From positions 1,005,501 to 1,069,500 of the forward strand of contig NZ_CP061091.1 in assembly GCF_017654485.1 (NCBI RefSeq): DNA of 64,000 nt, given 5' to 3'. The notes beneath the pieces were generated by a model. It did no database searches. It was not told the origin of the DNA and saw only the letters and a program-made list of their open reading frames with translations. The DNA is from Roseomonas marmotae (GTDB lineage: Bacteria; Pseudomonadota; Alphaproteobacteria; Acetobacterales; Acetobacteraceae). This document shows, piece after piece, positions 1 to 15,406 of the stretch; position 1 is the first letter of the stretch, and every line of letters begins with the position of its first letter. The translations under genes were made by a program, and so were the position numbers.

Positions 1-2
1 GC

Positions 3-2156
3 GACTTCCGGCTGGTGAAGCCGGAAGAGGTGACGGCGATCGACGTCTCGCCCAAGCAGCTCGTGTCCGTCGCCGCGGCGCTCATCCCGTTCCTGGAGAA
101 CGATGACGCCAACCGTGCGCTGATGGGCTCCAACATGATGCGTCAGGCGGTGCCGCTGGTGCAGTCCGACGCGCCGCTGGTGGGCACGGGCATGGAGGCC
201 GCCGTGGCGCGCGACTCCGGCGCGACCATCGTGGCGCGGCGTGGCGGCGTGGTGGACTCCATCGACGGCGCGCGCATCGTGGTGCGCGCGACCAGCGAGG
301 AGGACGGCACCACCCGCGGCGTCGACATCTATCGCCTGCGGAAGTTCCAGCGCTCCAACCAGAGCACCTGCATCAACCAGCGCCCGCTGGTGAAGGTGGG
401 TGATCAGGTGGCGGCTGGCGACATCATCGCTGACGGCCCCTCCACCCAGCTCGGTGAGCTGGCGCTGGGCCGCAACGTGCTCGTCGCCTTCATGCCGTGG
501 AACGGGTACAACTTCGAGGACTCCATCCTCATCAGCGAGCGTATCGCGACGGATGACGTCTTCACCTCGATCCATATCGAGGAATTCGAGGTGATGGCCC
601 GCGACACCAAGCTGGGCCAGGAAGAGATCACCCGCGACATTCCGAATGTCGGCGAGGAAGCGCTCCGCAACCTCGACGAGGCCGGCATCGTCTATGTCGG
701 CGCCGAGGTGAACCCGGGCGACATCCTGATCGGCAAGGTGACGCCGAAGGGCGAGAGCCCGATGACGCCGGAAGAGAAGCTCCTCCGCGCCATCTTCGGC
801 GAGAAGGCCTCCGACGTGCGCGACACGTCCCTGCGCCTGCCGCCGGGCACCACGGGCACCGTCGTCGACGTGCGCGTCTTCTCCCGCCGCGGCGTGGACA
901 AGGACGAGCGCGCCATGGCGATCGACCGCGCCGAGGTGGAGCGTCTGGCCAAGGACCGTGACGACGAGCGCGCCATCCAGGAGCGCAGCTTCACCTCGCG
1001 CCTGCGCGAGAAGCTGCTGAACCAGAAGGCGAGCGGCGGCTTCAAGGGCATCAAGGCCGGCACGCCCATCACCGACGAGGTGCTGGACCAGTATTCCCGT
1101 GTCACCTGGCGCCAGATCGGCGTGCAGGACGATGCCGTGATGGCCGAGATCGAGGCGCTGAAGCGCGAGTTCGACGCGGCCGTCGAGAAGCTGCAGAAGC
1201 GCTTCGACAGCAAGGTCGAGAAGCTGCAGCGCGGCGACGAGCTGCCGCCGGGCGTCATGAAGATGGTCAAGGTCTTCGTGGCCGTGAAGCGCAAGCTTCA
1301 GCCGGGCGACAAGATGGCCGGCCGTCACGGCAACAAGGGCGTCGTTTCCCGCGTCGTGCCTGTCGAGGACATGCCCTTCCTGCCGGACGGCACCTCGGTG
1401 GACCTGGTGCTGAACCCGCTGGGCGTGCCCTCGCGCATGAACATCGGCCAGATCCTGGAGACGCATCTGGGCTGGGCCTGCGCGGTGCTGGGCAAGCAGA
1501 TCGGTGAGCTGGTCGAGGACTACCGGCGTGCCGGTGCGGCCCGCGACGAGCTGCTCGAGAAGCTGCGCGACGTCTATGGTCAGGAGATCTTCGACCGCGA
1601 CATCGAGGACATGACCGAGGACCAGCTGCTGGAACTCGGCACCAACCTGCAGCGCGGCGTGCCGATCGCGACCCCGGTCTTCGACGGCGCGCGGATCTCC
1701 GATATCGAGACCATGCTGACCAAGGCGGGCCTCGATACCTCGGGCCAGACCACGCTGATCGACGGCCGCTCCGGCGAGCCCTTCGAGCGCAAGGTGACGG
1801 TCGGCTACATCTACATGCTGAAGCTGCACCATCTGGTCGACGACAAGATCCACGCGCGTTCGATCGGTCCGTACTCGCTCGTCACGCAGCAGCCGCTGGG
1901 TGGTAAGGCGCAGTTCGGCGGCCAGCGCTTCGGTGAGATGGAGGTCTGGGCCCTGGAGGCTTATGGCGCCGCCTATACCCTGCAGGAGATGCTGACGGTG
2001 AAGTCGGACGACGTGTCCGGCCGCACCAAGGTCTATGAGGCCATCGTCCGCGATCAGGACAATTTCGAGGCCGGCATCCCCGAGAGCTTCAACGTCCTCG
2101 TGAAGGAACTGAAGTCGCTGGGCCTGAATGTCGATCTGGAGAACCGCACGCCTTGA
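3..2156 (+). CDS. rpoB: RNA polymerase beta subunit, C-terminal part (5' end outside window)
   Basis: The reading frame is open from the first bases, so the gene is cut by the window edge. The visible 717 codons match roughly the second half of beta, starting near E. coli residue 650 ([16 protein letters not shown]). The catalytic and clamp-anchoring regions are intact: [12 protein letters not shown] (nt about 1306-1341), [14 protein letters not shown] (about 1411-1452), and the C-terminal segment that packs on beta-prime, ending LDLENRTP-like. The rifampicin clusters lie upstream of the window. It builds the core RNA polymerase with rpoC downstream and rpoA at 21508. The first start-like codon in the frame (GTG at 15) is internal and is not the gene start. 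Confidence 0.98.
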   Translation, partial: DFRLVKPEEVTAIDVSPKQLVSVAAALIPFLENDDANRALMGSNMMRQAVPLVQSDAPLVGTGMEAAVARDSGATIVARRGGVVDSIDGARIVVRATSEEDGTTRGVDIYRLRKFQRSNQSTCINQRPLVKVGDQVAAGDIIADGPSTQLGELALGRNVLVAFMPWNGYNFEDSILISERIATDDVFTSIHIEEFEVMARDTKLGQEEITRDIPNVGEEALRNLDEAGIVYVGAEVNPGDILIGKVTPKGESPMTPEEKLLRAIFGEKASDVRDTSLRLPPGTTGTVVDVRVFSRRGVDKDERAMAIDRAEVERLAKDRDDERAIQERSFTSRLREKLLNQKASGGFKGIKAGTPITDEVLDQYSRVTWRQIGVQDDAVMAEIEALKREFDAAVEKLQKRFDSKVEKLQRGDELPPGVMKMVKVFVAVKRKLQPGDKMAGRHGNKGVVSRVVPVEDMPFLPDGTSVDLVLNPLGVPSRMNIGQILETHLGWACAVLGKQIGELVEDYRRAGAARDELLEKLRDVYGQEIFDRDIEDMTEDQLLELGTNLQRGVPIATPVFDGARISDIETMLTKAGLDTSGQTTLIDGRSGEPFERKVTVGYIYMLKLHHLVDDKIHARSIGPYSLVTQQPLGGKAQFGGQRFGEMEVWALEAYGAAYTLQEMLTVKSDDVSGRTKVYEAIVRDQDNFEAGIPESFNVLVKELKSLGLNVDLENRTP

Positions 2157-2201
2157 TCATGCTCCCCTTGATTGAATCGCGTGTGAACCACTTTTTGCTC
2201 A

Positions 2202-2228
2202 GCCGCGCCGGGACGACCCCGGCGCGGC
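2202..2228 (+). other. GC-only hairpin between rpoB and rpoC
   Basis: An 11-bp perfect stem made only of G and C (gccgcgccggg / cccggcgcggc) encloses a 5-nt loop (acgac) in the 97-bp rpoB-rpoC gap. It ends 25 bases before the rpoC start. Five T lie upstream of the stem and none downstream, so it does not look like an intrinsic terminator. An RNA processing, stabilising or pausing element between the two subunit genes is a guess. Confidence 0.5.
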
Positions 2229-2253
2229 GGCCTCACCTTGAGAGGACGGGCGC

Positions 2254-6522
<4,269 letters not shown>

Positions 6523-6564
6523 TCGGCATCGGGCGCCCAGCGCCTGATGCATGATAGATCAAGG

Positions 6565-6593
6565 GAATCCGGGGCCCTCAAAGCCCCGGATTC
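6565..6593 (+). terminator. Hairpin after rpoC, probable weak or factor-assisted terminator
   Basis: An 11-bp perfect stem (gaatccggggc / gccccggattc) with a 7-nt loop starts 42 bases after the rpoC stop. Only two T follow before mixed sequence, so intrinsic termination would be weak. The rpsL promoter begins 24 bases downstream, which fits the end of the rpoBC transcript. Confidence 0.55.
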
Positions 6594-6616
6594 TCCATGG
6601 AGGGGGCTCGGCGTGC

Positions 6617-6645
6617 TTGACTCATGGGGGGTCGGCGCGTAGGTT
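6617..6645 (+). promoter_or_regulatory. Predicted sigma-70 promoter of the rpsL operon
   Basis: TTGACT (6617-6622) is separated by exactly 17 bases from TAGGTT (6640-6645). The -35 matches the consensus at five of six positions and the -10 is weaker. Transcription would start near 6652, leaving a leader of about 200 bases before rpsL. Apart from this promoter and the preceding hairpin, I see nothing definite in the 331-bp rpoC-rpsL gap. The same TTGACT hexamer precedes the rpsM cluster. Confidence 0.55.
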
Positions 6646-6853
6646 CCGCGCCCTCGACGGGGTTTAATCCGGCTCTCGGATTGGCCTGCGGAGTTCGGAC
6701 GACAGGTTCTGTGCAACCGGTTCCCCATCGCTTCTGGCGGTGGTCAGGCCGGGGCGGGGGCAAGGCTCGGAAAGGGGTGCAGCAATGCGCGGCCTGGCCG
6801 GGCGTTCTCGCTTGCATGGTGTCTGGGCGTCAGTAGAAGACACAAGGGGCGTC

Positions 6854-7225
6854 ATGCCGACGATCAACCAGCTCATCGCCAGCGGGCGTGAGCCCAAGCC
6901 TGTCCGGAACAAGGTTCCGGCCTTGCAGAACTGCCCGCAGAAGCGTGGCGTCTGCACCCGCGTCTACACCACCACGCCGAAGAAGCCGAACTCGGCTCTG
7001 CGTAAGGTCGCCAAGGTTCGCCTGGTGAACGGCTACGAGGTGGTGAGCTACATTCCCGGTGAAGGTCACAACCTGCAGGAGCACTCCGTGGTGCTGATCC
7101 GCGGCGGGCGCGTGAAGGATCTTCCCGGCGTGCGCTATCACATCCTGCGCGGTGTGCTGGATACGCAGGGTATCGCCAAGCGGCGCAAGCGGCGCTCGCT
7201 CTACGGCGCGAAGCGGCCGAAGTAA
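6854..7225 (+). CDS. rpsL: 30S ribosomal protein S12 (uS12)
   Basis: 123-aa S12, the decoding-centre protein of the small subunit. The start at [12 protein letters not shown] is fixed by family alignment, although the frame stays open 114 bases further upstream. The signature [12 protein letters not shown] spans residues 40-51. Both residues at which streptomycin-resistance substitutions classically arise are wild type, K43 and K88 (in [12 protein letters not shown]). It opens the str operon, with rpsG 13 bases downstream. Confidence 0.98.
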   Translation: MPTINQLIASGREPKPVRNKVPALQNCPQKRGVCTRVYTTTPKKPNSALRKVAKVRLVNGYEVVSYIPGEGHNLQEHSVVLIRGGRVKDLPGVRYHILRGVLDTQGIAKRRKRRSLYGAKRPK

Positions 7226-7238
7226 GGAATAAAGAGCG

Positions 7239-7715
7239 ATGTCGCGTCGCCACAGCGCCGAGAAGCGCGAAGTCCTGCCGGATCCGAAGTTCGGCGATCT
7301 CGTCCTCAGCCGTTTCATGAACGTGCTGATGTATGACGGCAAGAAGAGCACGGCCGAGCGTATCGTCTACGCCGCCATGGATACCCTGAAGCGCCGCGGC
7401 GGTCCGAACAGCGACCCCCTGCGCCTGTTCCATGAAGCGATGGACAACGTGAAGCCGGCGGTCGAGGTGCGGTCCCGCCGCGTCGGCGGCGCCACCTACC
7501 AGGTGCCCGTCGAAGTTCGGCCGGAGCGTCGCCAGGCCCTGGCGATCCGCTGGCTGATCGAATCCGCGCGTAAGCGTGGTGAGCACACCATGGAAGAGCG
7601 CCTTTCTTCCGAGCTGATGGATGCGGCCAACAACCGCGGCACGGCTGTGAAGAAGCGCGAAGACACGCACCGGATGGCCGAAGCCAACAAGGCTTTCAGC
7701 CACTACCGCTGGTAA
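7239..7715 (+). CDS. rpsG: 30S ribosomal protein S7 (uS7)
   Basis: 158-aa S7, the primary 16S rRNA binder that nucleates the 30S head and lines the E site. It starts [12 protein letters not shown] and has the family core [12 protein letters not shown] and [18 protein letters not shown] short AAGGAATAAAG region precedes the ATG. The next gene, 24 bases downstream, is tuf. In most proteobacteria fusA sits here, so the rpsG-tuf junction is unusual. Confidence 0.98.
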   Translation: MSRRHSAEKREVLPDPKFGDLVLSRFMNVLMYDGKKSTAERIVYAAMDTLKRRGGPNSDPLRLFHEAMDNVKPAVEVRSRRVGGATYQVPVEVRPERRQALAIRWLIESARKRGEHTMEERLSSELMDAANNRGTAVKKREDTHRMAEANKAFSHYRW

Positions 7716-7739
7716 CAGACCCGATCGGGATTAAAGACG

Positions 7740-8927
<1,188 letters not shown>

Positions 8928-8956
8928 GCGGCGCGGGAAAGTATAGGCACCAGACA

Positions 8957-9265
8957 ATGGACAGCCAAAACATCCGCATCCGCCTCAAGGCGTTCGATCA
9001 CCGCGTGCTGGATGGCAGCACGCGGGAGATCGTGAACACCGCGAAGCGGACGGGCGCGCGCGTGCGCGGGCCCATCCCGCTGCCGACGGAAATCGAGCGT
9101 TTCACCGTGAACCGCTCGCCGCACGTCGACAAGAAGAGCCGTGAGCAGTTCGAAATCCGGACGCATCGGCGCCTGCTTGATATCGTCGACCCCACCCCGC
9201 AGACCGTGGACGCGCTGATGAAGCTCGACCTGGCCGCCGGTGTGGACGTCGAGATCAAGCTCTGA
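8957..9265 (+). CDS. rpsJ: 30S ribosomal protein S10 (uS10/NusE)
   Basis: 102-aa S10, first gene of the S10 cluster. It works in the 30S head and, as NusE, links RNA polymerase antitermination (NusB, NusG) to ribosomes. It starts [19 protein letters not shown], the family's usual opening. The [19 protein letters not shown] C-terminus is intact. It lies 19 bases before rplC. Confidence 0.98.
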   Translation: MDSQNIRIRLKAFDHRVLDGSTREIVNTAKRTGARVRGPIPLPTEIERFTVNRSPHVDKKSREQFEIRTHRRLLDIVDPTPQTVDALMKLDLAAGVDVEIKL

Positions 9266-9284
9266 GGCCGGGGAGTAACTCACC

Positions 9285-9971
9285 ATGGCCGCGAAGAATG
9301 GTCGCACCGGCCTGATCGCGAAGAAGCTGGGCATGACCCGGCTGTTCAACGACGACGGCTCCACCGTGCCCGTCACTGTGCTGCACCTGGATCAGGTGCG
9401 CGTGGTGGCCGTGCGTTCGGCGGAGAAGGACGGTTATGATGCGGTTCAGCTGGGCTTTGGCCTGGCGAAGCCGAAGAACGTCTCGAAGCCCAACAAGGGT
9501 CACTTCGCCAAGGCGGGTGTCGAGGCACCGAAGAAGGTCACCGAGTTCCGCGTCGCTGCCGACGCGGTGCTGGAGGTTGGCGCGAAGCTCTCCGCGAATC
9601 ACTTCGTGAAGGGCCAGATCGTCGACGTGACGGGCACCTCCAAGGGTAAGGGATTTGCCGGCGCCATGAAGCGCTGGAACTTCTCCGGCCTGGAAGCCTC
9701 GCACGGCGTGTCGATCAGCCACCGCTCGCACGGTTCGACGGGTAACCGTCAGGATCCGGGCAAGACCTTCAAGAACAAGAAGATGGCGGGCCATCTGGGC
9801 GTCGAGCGCATTACCACGCAGAACCTTGAGGTCGCTGGTTTCGACCTCGACAAGGGCCTGCTGATGGTCAAGGGCGCGGTTCCCGGTGCCAAGGGCGGCT
9901 ATGTGCTGGTGCGCGACGCCGTGAAGCACGCGCGTCATGCCGACGCGCCGTTCCCCGCGGCCGTGGCCTGA
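9285..9971 (+). CDS. rplC: 50S ribosomal protein L3 (uL3)
   Basis: 228-aa L3, an early 23S rRNA assembly protein that reaches toward the peptidyl-transferase centre. The N-terminal [13 protein letters not shown] and the loop [26 protein letters not shown] are canonical. The Gln of the GNRQDPG loop is the residue methylated by PrmB in other bacteria. The C-terminal tail runs somewhat beyond the usual 205-215 aa. Confidence 0.98.
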   Translation: MAAKNGRTGLIAKKLGMTRLFNDDGSTVPVTVLHLDQVRVVAVRSAEKDGYDAVQLGFGLAKPKNVSKPNKGHFAKAGVEAPKKVTEFRVAADAVLEVGAKLSANHFVKGQIVDVTGTSKGKGFAGAMKRWNFSGLEASHGVSISHRSHGSTGNRQDPGKTFKNKKMAGHLGVERITTQNLEVAGFDLDKGLLMVKGAVPGAKGGYVLVRDAVKHARHADAPFPAAVA

Positions 9972-9983
9972 GGAAATAGGACA

Positions 9984-10604
9984 ATGCAGGTTCCGGTCAT
10001 CACGCTGGATAACGGCAATGCGGGCGACATCGATCTGCCCGACGACGTCTTCGCGGCTTCCCCCCGCGCCGACATCATGGCGCGCGTGGTGCATTGGCAG
10101 CTCGCCAAGCGCCGCGCCGGCACCCACAAGGTGAAGGGGATGGGTGAGGTTTCTGGTACGACCAAGAAGCCTTACCGCCAGAAGGGCACGGGTAACGCCC
10201 GTCAGGGCTCGCTGCGGGCGCCGCAGTTCCGCACGGGTGGCGTGGTGCACGGCCCTGTGGTGCGCGACCATGGCTATTCGCTGAACAAGAAGGTCCGTCG
10301 TCTGGGCCTGATCAGCGCGCTGAGCCAGAAGGCCGCCGAGGGCAAGTTGATCGTGCTGGACACGGTGGAGCTGGGCGAGAACGCCAAGACCGCCGCCGTC
10401 GCCAGCAAGCTCAAGGCGCTCGGCTGGAAGAGTGCGCTGGTGGTGGATGCGGCGGTGGAAGACGGCTTCGGCCGCGCCGTTCGCAACCTGCCGCACGTGA
10501 ACGTTCTGCCGACCATCGGCGCGAACGTCTACGACATCCTGAACCATGACGTCCTGGCGGTCACCCGCTCGGCCGTCGAGGCGCTGAAGGAGCGGCTGTC
10601 GTGA
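9984..10604 (+). CDS. rplD: 50S ribosomal protein L4 (uL4)
   Basis: 206-aa L4, which lines the nascent-peptide exit tunnel and in enterobacteria also represses its own operon. It has the tunnel-loop sequence [16 protein letters not shown] and the following [10 protein letters not shown]. The gene overlaps rplW by four bases (gtga, 10601-10604), which predicts translational coupling. The start ATG follows a GAGGAAATAGG sequence. Confidence 0.98.
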   Translation: MQVPVITLDNGNAGDIDLPDDVFAASPRADIMARVVHWQLAKRRAGTHKVKGMGEVSGTTKKPYRQKGTGNARQGSLRAPQFRTGGVVHGPVVRDHGYSLNKKVRRLGLISALSQKAAEGKLIVLDTVELGENAKTAAVASKLKALGWKSALVVDAAVEDGFGRAVRNLPHVNVLPTIGANVYDILNHDVLAVTRSAVEALKERLS

Positions 10605-10930
10605 GCGAGACCACCGCAAAGAAGAAGCCGGTGCTGTCGCGTGAGAGGATGTATCAGACCATCCTCTCGCCGCTGGTGACCGAGAAGGCCGCTGCCCTGG
10701 GCGAAAAGGGGCAGGTGGCCTTCCGCGTGCCGCTGAGCGCGACGAAGCCGGAGATCAAGGCTTCCGTCGAGGGCCTGTTCGGGGTGACGGTCGTCACCGT
10801 GAACACCCTGATCGTGAAGGGCAAGACCAAGCGGGTGCGTGGCCGTGAGGGCCAGCGTTCCGACTGGAAAAAAGCGGTCGTCCGCCTGGCCGAAGGCCAG
10901 AGCATCGACCTGACGACGGGGCTCGCTTAA
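10601..10930 (+). CDS. rplW: 50S ribosomal protein L23 (uL23)
   Basis: 109-aa L23, at the tunnel exit, the docking site for trigger factor and SRP. The GTG start overlaps the rplD stop. The conserved [13 protein letters not shown] begins near residue 21, so about ten N-terminal residues ([10 protein letters not shown]) are an extension compared with the shortest homologues. The [18 protein letters not shown] loop is typical. Confidence 0.96.
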   Translation: MSETTAKKKPVLSRERMYQTILSPLVTEKAAALGEKGQVAFRVPLSATKPEIKASVEGLFGVTVVTVNTLIVKGKTKRVRGREGQRSDWKKAVVRLAEGQSIDLTTGLA

Positions 10931-10934
10931 CGCC

Positions 10935-11768
10935 ATGGCGCTGAAGCACTTTAACCCGGTCACCCCGAGCACGCGCGGAACGATCCTCATCGATCGTTCC
11001 GAGCTGTTCAAGGGTAAGCCGGTCAAGCAGCTGACGGAGGGCAAGAGCCACTCCGGCGGCCGCAACAATCATGGTCGGATCACCGTCCGGTTCCGTGGGG
11101 GTGGGCACAAGCAGTCCTACCGCATCGTCGACTTCAAGCGGCGCAAGTTCAATGTGCCCGCTACGGTCGAGCGGCTGGAATACGACCCGAACCGCACGGC
11201 CTTCCTGGCGCTGCTGAAGTATGAGGATGGGGAGCTTTCCTACATCATCGCGCCGCAGCGCCTGAAGGTGGGCGACACGGTCGTTGCTGGTGAGAAGGTC
11301 GACATCAAGCCGGGCAATGCGATGCCGCTCGGCGCGATCCCGGTCGGCACCATCATCTACAACATCGAGATGAAGCCCGGTGCGGGTGGCAAGATCGCGC
11401 GTTCGGCTGGCACCTATGCCCAGCTGGTCGGCAAGGATGCCGGCTACGCGCAGATCAAGCTGATGTCTGGCGAGCTGCGCCTGGTGCGTGGTGAATGCAT
11501 CGCCGCCATCGGCGCGGTGTCCAACCCGGACAACCAGAACCAGCAGCTCGGCAAGGCTGGCCGTAGCCGTTGGCTCGGCCGCAAGCCGCATCAGCGCGGC
11601 GTCGTCATGAACCCGGTCGACCACCCGCATGGTGGTGGTGAAGGCCGGACCTCGGGTGGCCGCCACCCGGTGACGCCGTGGGGTAAGCCGACCAAGGGCT
11701 ACAAGACCCGCACCAACAAGCGCACGGACAAGCTTATTGTCCGCCGCCGCAACGTAACGAAGGGCTGA
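10935..11768 (+). CDS. rplB: 50S ribosomal protein L2 (uL2)
   Basis: 277-aa L2, required for subunit association and peptidyl-transferase activity. It begins [15 protein letters not shown]. The diagnostic [18 protein letters not shown] is present with its histidines at about residues 230 and 232, matching the essential His region of the family. It sits 4 bases after rplW and 5 bases before rpsS. Confidence 0.98.
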   Translation: MALKHFNPVTPSTRGTILIDRSELFKGKPVKQLTEGKSHSGGRNNHGRITVRFRGGGHKQSYRIVDFKRRKFNVPATVERLEYDPNRTAFLALLKYEDGELSYIIAPQRLKVGDTVVAGEKVDIKPGNAMPLGAIPVGTIIYNIEMKPGAGGKIARSAGTYAQLVGKDAGYAQIKLMSGELRLVRGECIAAIGAVSNPDNQNQQLGKAGRSRWLGRKPHQRGVVMNPVDHPHGGGEGRTSGGRHPVTPWGKPTKGYKTRTNKRTDKLIVRRRNVTKG

Positions 11769-11773
11769 CCGCG

Positions 11774-12052
11774 ATGTCGCGCAGTGTCTGGAAGGGGCCG
11801 TTCGTTGACGGCTACCTGCTGAACAAGGCGGAAGCGGCACGTGCCTCCACCCGCAACGAGATCATTAAGATCTGGTCGCGCCGGAGCACGATCCTGCCGC
11901 AGTTCGTCGGGCTGACCTTCGGTGTCTACAACGGCAAGAAGTTCATCCCTGTCCAGGTGACGGAGAATATGGTGGGGCACAAGTTCGGCGAGTTCTCGCC
12001 GACCCGTACCTTCACCGGGCATTCTTCGGACAAGAAGGCGAAGAGGGGCTAA
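11774..12052 (+). CDS. rpsS: 30S ribosomal protein S19 (uS19)
   Basis: 92-aa S19 of the 30S head, which contacts the A-site finger and tRNA. It starts [16 protein letters not shown] and carries the family core [30 protein letters not shown] and [10 protein letters not shown]. It lies in the S10 cluster directly between rplB and rplV, spaced 5 and 6 bases. Confidence 0.98.
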   Translation: MSRSVWKGPFVDGYLLNKAEAARASTRNEIIKIWSRRSTILPQFVGLTFGVYNGKKFIPVQVTENMVGHKFGEFSPTRTFTGHSSDKKAKRG

Positions 12053-12058
12053 GGCGAT

Positions 12059-12463
12059 ATGAGCAAGCCGAAGCATCCCCGTACCGTCGCCGAGACCGCA
12101 GCCCAGGCCGTGACGCGGAATATCCGCGTCTCGCCGCGCAAGCTGAACCTGGTCGCCGGCCTGATCCGGGGCAAGAAGGTGCAGGACGCGGTCGCGGTCC
12201 TGACCTTCTCCAAGCGCCGCATCTCGGACACGGTGAAGAAGACGCTGGAAAGCGCCATCGCCAATGGCGAGAACAACCACCAGCTGGACGTCGACCGGCT
12301 GGTCGTGTCCCGCGTTGAGGTGGGCCGCGCCATCGTGATGAAGCGTTTCCATGCGCGTGGTCGCGGCAAGGCCGCCCGCGTCGAGAAGTGGTTCAGCCAT
12401 CTCTCGATCACGGTCGCCGAGGCACAGGCCGAAGCAGCGCCCGCAGAGCAGGAGGCCGCGTAA
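12059..12463 (+). CDS. rplV: 50S ribosomal protein L22 (uL22)
   Basis: 134-aa L22, whose beta-hairpin helps form the exit-tunnel constriction. The core [21 protein letters not shown] and the hairpin [18 protein letters not shown] are visible. The Ala- and Glu-rich tail ([14 protein letters not shown]) adds about 15 residues over minimal homologues. rpsC starts 1 base after its stop codon. Confidence 0.97.
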   Translation: MSKPKHPRTVAETAAQAVTRNIRVSPRKLNLVAGLIRGKKVQDAVAVLTFSKRRISDTVKKTLESAIANGENNHQLDVDRLVVSRVEVGRAIVMKRFHARGRGKAARVEKWFSHLSITVAEAQAEAAPAEQEAA

Positions 12464-12464
12464 C

Positions 12465-13142
12465 ATGGGCCATAAAGTCAACCCGATCGGGCTGCGGCTC
12501 GGCATCAACCGGACCTGGGATTCCCGTTGGTTCGCCGATGCCGACTATGCCCGCCTGCTGCACGATGACATCAAGCTGCGGAACACGCTGAAGGCCCGCC
12601 TCAAGGGCGCCGGCGTTTCCAAGGTGATCATCGAGCGCCCGGCGAAGAAGCCCCGCGTGACGATCCACGCCGCCCGTCCGGGCGTCGTGATCGGCAAGAA
12701 GGGCGCCGATATCGAGGTGCTGCGCAAGGACCTGGCGAAGCTCGCCGGGGCCGAGGTGGCGCTGAACATCGTCGAGATCCGCAAGCCGGAGATCGAGGCG
12801 CAGCTGGTGGCCGAGAGCATCGCCCAGCAGCTGGAGCGCCGCGTGGCCTTCCGTCGCGCGATGAAGCGCGCCGTGCAGTCCGCGATGCGCCTCGGCGCCG
12901 GCGGCATCCGCATCAACTGCGGTGGCCGTCTGGGCGGCGCAGAGATCGCGCGCATGGAGTGGTATCGCGAGGGCCGGGTGCCGCTGCACACGCTCCGCGC
13001 CGATATCGACTTCGGCACGGCCACGGCGAAGACCACCTATGGCACCTGCGGTGTGAAGGTGTGGATCTTCAAGGGTGAGATCATGGCCCATGACCCGATG
13101 GCGCAGGACAAGCGCGCCGCCGAGCAGGCGCCTCAGCGCTAA
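12465..13142 (+). CDS. rpsC: 30S ribosomal protein S3 (uS3)
   Basis: 225-aa S3, a mRNA-entry-channel protein with helicase function. The start [20 protein letters not shown] is fixed by family similarity, although the frame stays open 114 bases upstream inside rplV. The KH domain shows [14 protein letters not shown] near residues 68-81. The C-terminal domain includes [26 protein letters not shown]. Confidence 0.98.
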   Translation: MGHKVNPIGLRLGINRTWDSRWFADADYARLLHDDIKLRNTLKARLKGAGVSKVIIERPAKKPRVTIHAARPGVVIGKKGADIEVLRKDLAKLAGAEVALNIVEIRKPEIEAQLVAESIAQQLERRVAFRRAMKRAVQSAMRLGAGGIRINCGGRLGGAEIARMEWYREGRVPLHTLRADIDFGTATAKTTYGTCGVKVWIFKGEIMAHDPMAQDKRAAEQAPQR

Positions 13143-13154
13143 GGGATTGGCACC

Positions 13155-13577
13155 ATGTTGAGTCCGAAGCGTACGAAGTTCCGGAAGGCGCATAAGGGCC
13201 GCATCAAGGGTCTGGCGAAGGGCGGGTTCTCCCTGACCTTCGGGGCCTACGGCCTGAAGGCGCTGGAGCCCGAGCGGGTCACCGCGCGGCAGATCGAGGC
13301 GGCCCGCCGCGCGATCACGCGTGCGATGAAGCGCGCGGGTCGCGTCTGGATCCGCATCTTCCCCGACGTTCCCGTCTCCACGAAGCCTGCGGAAGTCCGC
13401 ATGGGTTCGGGTAAGGGCGCGCCGGAATACTGGGTGGCCCGCGTCAAGCCTGGCCGCATCATGTTCGAGATCGATGGCGTCTCCCTGGAGACGGCGCGCG
13501 AGGCCCTGGCCCTGGGCGCCGCCAAGCTGCCGATCAAGACCAAGCTGGTCACCCGCTTGGGTGCGGCGGAGCTTTAA
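13155..13577 (+). CDS. rplP: 50S ribosomal protein L16 (uL16)
   Basis: 140-aa L16, which positions A-site tRNA near the peptidyl-transferase centre. It begins [24 protein letters not shown] and has the conserved [26 protein letters not shown]. Its Arg finger region (about residue 81, KPAEVRMG) is intact. rpmC starts 4 bases after the stop codon. Confidence 0.98.
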   Translation: MLSPKRTKFRKAHKGRIKGLAKGGFSLTFGAYGLKALEPERVTARQIEAARRAITRAMKRAGRVWIRIFPDVPVSTKPAEVRMGSGKGAPEYWVARVKPGRIMFEIDGVSLETAREALALGAAKLPIKTKLVTRLGAAEL

Positions 13578-13581
13578 GGCA

Positions 13582-13788
13582 ATGACGAAGATCGTGGATG
13601 TCCGGGGCAAGACCCCGGACGAGCTCAAGGCGATGTTGCTGGATCTGCGGAAGGAGCAGTTTAACCTCCGCTTCCAGCGCGCAACAGGCCAGCTTGAAGC
13701 GGTTTCCCGCATCAAGGTGGTGCGTCGCGACATCGCTCGTGTTAAGACGGTGCTGGCCGAGCAAGCTCGCTCGGCGGCAAAGGCCTGA
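13582..13788 (+). CDS. rpmC: 50S ribosomal protein L29 (uL29)
   Basis: 68-aa two-helix protein at the tunnel exit beside L23. The start ATG at 13582 gives [22 protein letters not shown], the usual family N-terminus. The longer upstream frame runs into rplP and is not real. The hallmark [16 protein letters not shown] segment is seen as [18 protein letters not shown]. Confidence 0.97.
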   Translation: MTKIVDVRGKTPDELKAMLLDLRKEQFNLRFQRATGQLEAVSRIKVVRRDIARVKTVLAEQARSAAKA

Positions 13789-13804
13789 CGAGGAGACCCC
13801 GGCA

Positions 13805-14095
13805 ATGCCGAAGCGCGTCCTCACCGGGCGGGTTGTCAGCGACAAGCAGGACAAGACCATTACGGTCCTGGTTGAGCGTCGCGTGATGCATCCGCTCTAT
13901 AAGAAGTTCATCCGGCGCTCCAAGAAGTACGCCGCGCATGACGACGCGAACCTGTGCAAGGAAGGCGACCTCGTGACCATCGAGGAATGCCGTCCGATCA
14001 GCAAGCGCAAGACCTGGCTTCTGGTCCAGCGCAATGGCGAGGCCGTGTCTGCGCCGGCCGGCTTCACCGCCGCCGCCGAGCCTGCGACGGTCTGA
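13805..14095 (+). CDS. rpsQ: 30S ribosomal protein S17 (uS17)
   Basis: 96-aa S17, an OB-fold primary binder of 16S rRNA. The start [21 protein letters not shown] is chosen by homology. The frame remains open upstream into rpm[19 protein letters not shown] and the [18 protein letters not shown] loop are canonical. An Ala/Pro-rich tail of about 15 residues follows. Confidence 0.97.
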   Translation: MPKRVLTGRVVSDKQDKTITVLVERRVMHPLYKKFIRRSKKYAAHDDANLCKEGDLVTIEECRPISKRKTWLLVQRNGEAVSAPAGFTAAAEPATV

Positions 14096-14106
14096 GGTAG
14101 CGATCG

Positions 14107-14475
14107 ATGATCATCGTCGAATCCAACCTGGAGGTCGCCGACAATTCCGGCGCCCGCCGGGTTCAGTGCATCAAGGTGCTGGGCGGCTCCAAGCGCCGCA
14201 CCGCGTCGGTGGGCGACATCATTGTCGTCTCCGTTAAGGAAGCGATTCCGCGCGGTAAGGTGAAGAAGGGCGACGTGCAGCGCGCGGTCATCGTGCGCAC
14301 CGCTTACCCGGTGCGCCGCAATGACGGCACTGCCATCCGCTTCGACCGCAATGCGGCCGTTCTGATCAACAAGCAGAACGAGCCCATCGGCACCCGTATC
14401 TTTGGCCCGGTGGTCCGTGAGCTGCGCGCGCGCAAGTTCATGAAGATCATCTCGCTGGCGCCGGAGGTTCTGTAA
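14107..14475 (+). CDS. rplN: 50S ribosomal protein L14 (uL14)
   Basis: 122-aa L14, which forms inter-subunit bridges and is the binding site of the silencing factor RsfS. It begins [21 protein letters not shown] and ends in the usual [15 protein letters not shown]. It is the first gene of the spc part of the cluster, 11 bases after rpsQ, with no promoter visible between them. Confidence 0.98.
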   Translation: MIIVESNLEVADNSGARRVQCIKVLGGSKRRTASVGDIIVVSVKEAIPRGKVKKGDVQRAVIVRTAYPVRRNDGTAIRFDRNAAVLINKQNEPIGTRIFGPVVRELRARKFMKIISLAPEVL

Positions 14476-14477
14476 CC

Positions 14478-14798
14478 ATGGCCGCCAAGATCAAAAAGGG
14501 TGACCAGGTCCAGGTCCTGACGGGCAAGGACAAGGGCAAGCGCGGCGAAGTGCTGCGCGTGCTGCCCGAGGACAACCGCGCGGTGGTCCAGGGCATCAAC
14601 ATCGTGAAGCGCCATACCAAGCCCAAGGGCGCGGGTCAGGAAGGCGGGATCGTGGAGAAGGAGGCGACCATCGACCTCTCGAACCTCTCCCTGCTCGACC
14701 CGAAGTCCGGCAAGCCGACCCGTGTCGGTTTCAAGGTGCTTGAGGACGGCAAGAAGGTCCGGGTGGCGCGTCCCTCCGGCGAGGTGATCGACGCATGA
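14478..14798 (+). CDS. rplX: 50S ribosomal protein L24 (uL24)
   Basis: 106-aa L24, an assembly initiator of the 50S subunit. The KOW motif appears as [21 protein letters not shown] near residues 5-25, followed by [11 protein letters not shown]. It lies 2 bases after rplN and overlaps the rplE start by four bases (atga), a sign of translational coupling. Confidence 0.98.
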   Translation: MAAKIKKGDQVQVLTGKDKGKRGEVLRVLPEDNRAVVQGINIVKRHTKPKGAGQEGGIVEKEATIDLSNLSLLDPKSGKPTRVGFKVLEDGKKVRVARPSGEVIDA

Positions 14799-15355
14799 GC
14801 GAGGCGAAGGAGCTTCCCCGCCTGCAGACGCACTACGCCGAAGTGGTGCGCAAGAAGCTGATGGAAGAATTCGGCTACGGCAACCCGATGCAGGTGCCGA
14901 AGCTGGAGAAGATCGTCATCAACATGGGCGTCGGCGAAGCCGCCGGCGACCAGAAGAAGCTTGATGTCGCGGTCGCTGAACTGACGCTCATCGCTGGCCA
15001 GAAGCCGGTGAAGACGCGGGCGAAGAAGGCTATCGCCGGCTTCAAGATCCGCGAAGGTCAGGCGATCGGCACCAAGGTGACGCTGCGTCGTGCCCGGATG
15101 TATGAATTCCTGGACCGCCTGGTGACCATTGCGCTTCCGCGCATGCGTGACTTCCGCGGCCTTCCGGGCAATAAGGGCTTCGACGGCCGTGGGAACTTCT
15201 CCCTGGGCCTGAAGGAGCAGATCGTGTTCCCCGAAATCAGCTATGATAAGGTGGATGCGGTCCGCGGCATGGACATCGTGTTCGTCACGACGGCGAAGAC
15301 GGACAAGGAAGCCAAGGCCCTGATGAAGGCCTTCGATCTTCCTTTCGTCAACTGA
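14795..15355 (+). CDS. rplE: 50S ribosomal protein L5 (uL5)
   Basis: 186-aa L5, a 5S rRNA-binding protein that contacts P-site tRNA. Family landmarks are [32 protein letters not shown] and [21 protein letters not shown]. It starts inside the rplX stop. The following 51-bp gap before rpsN contains a small gcccgg/ccgggc hairpin and a GGAGG ribosome site. Confidence 0.98.
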   Translation: MSEAKELPRLQTHYAEVVRKKLMEEFGYGNPMQVPKLEKIVINMGVGEAAGDQKKLDVAVAELTLIAGQKPVKTRAKKAIAGFKIREGQAIGTKVTLRRARMYEFLDRLVTIALPRMRDFRGLPGNKGFDGRGNFSLGLKEQIVFPEISYDKVDAVRGMDIVFVTTAKTDKEAKALMKAFDLPFVN

Positions 15356-15406
15356 GTTTGGAAAACCGCCCGGGAAGCCGGGCAGGTTCCGGAGGATTAT
15401 AACCGC

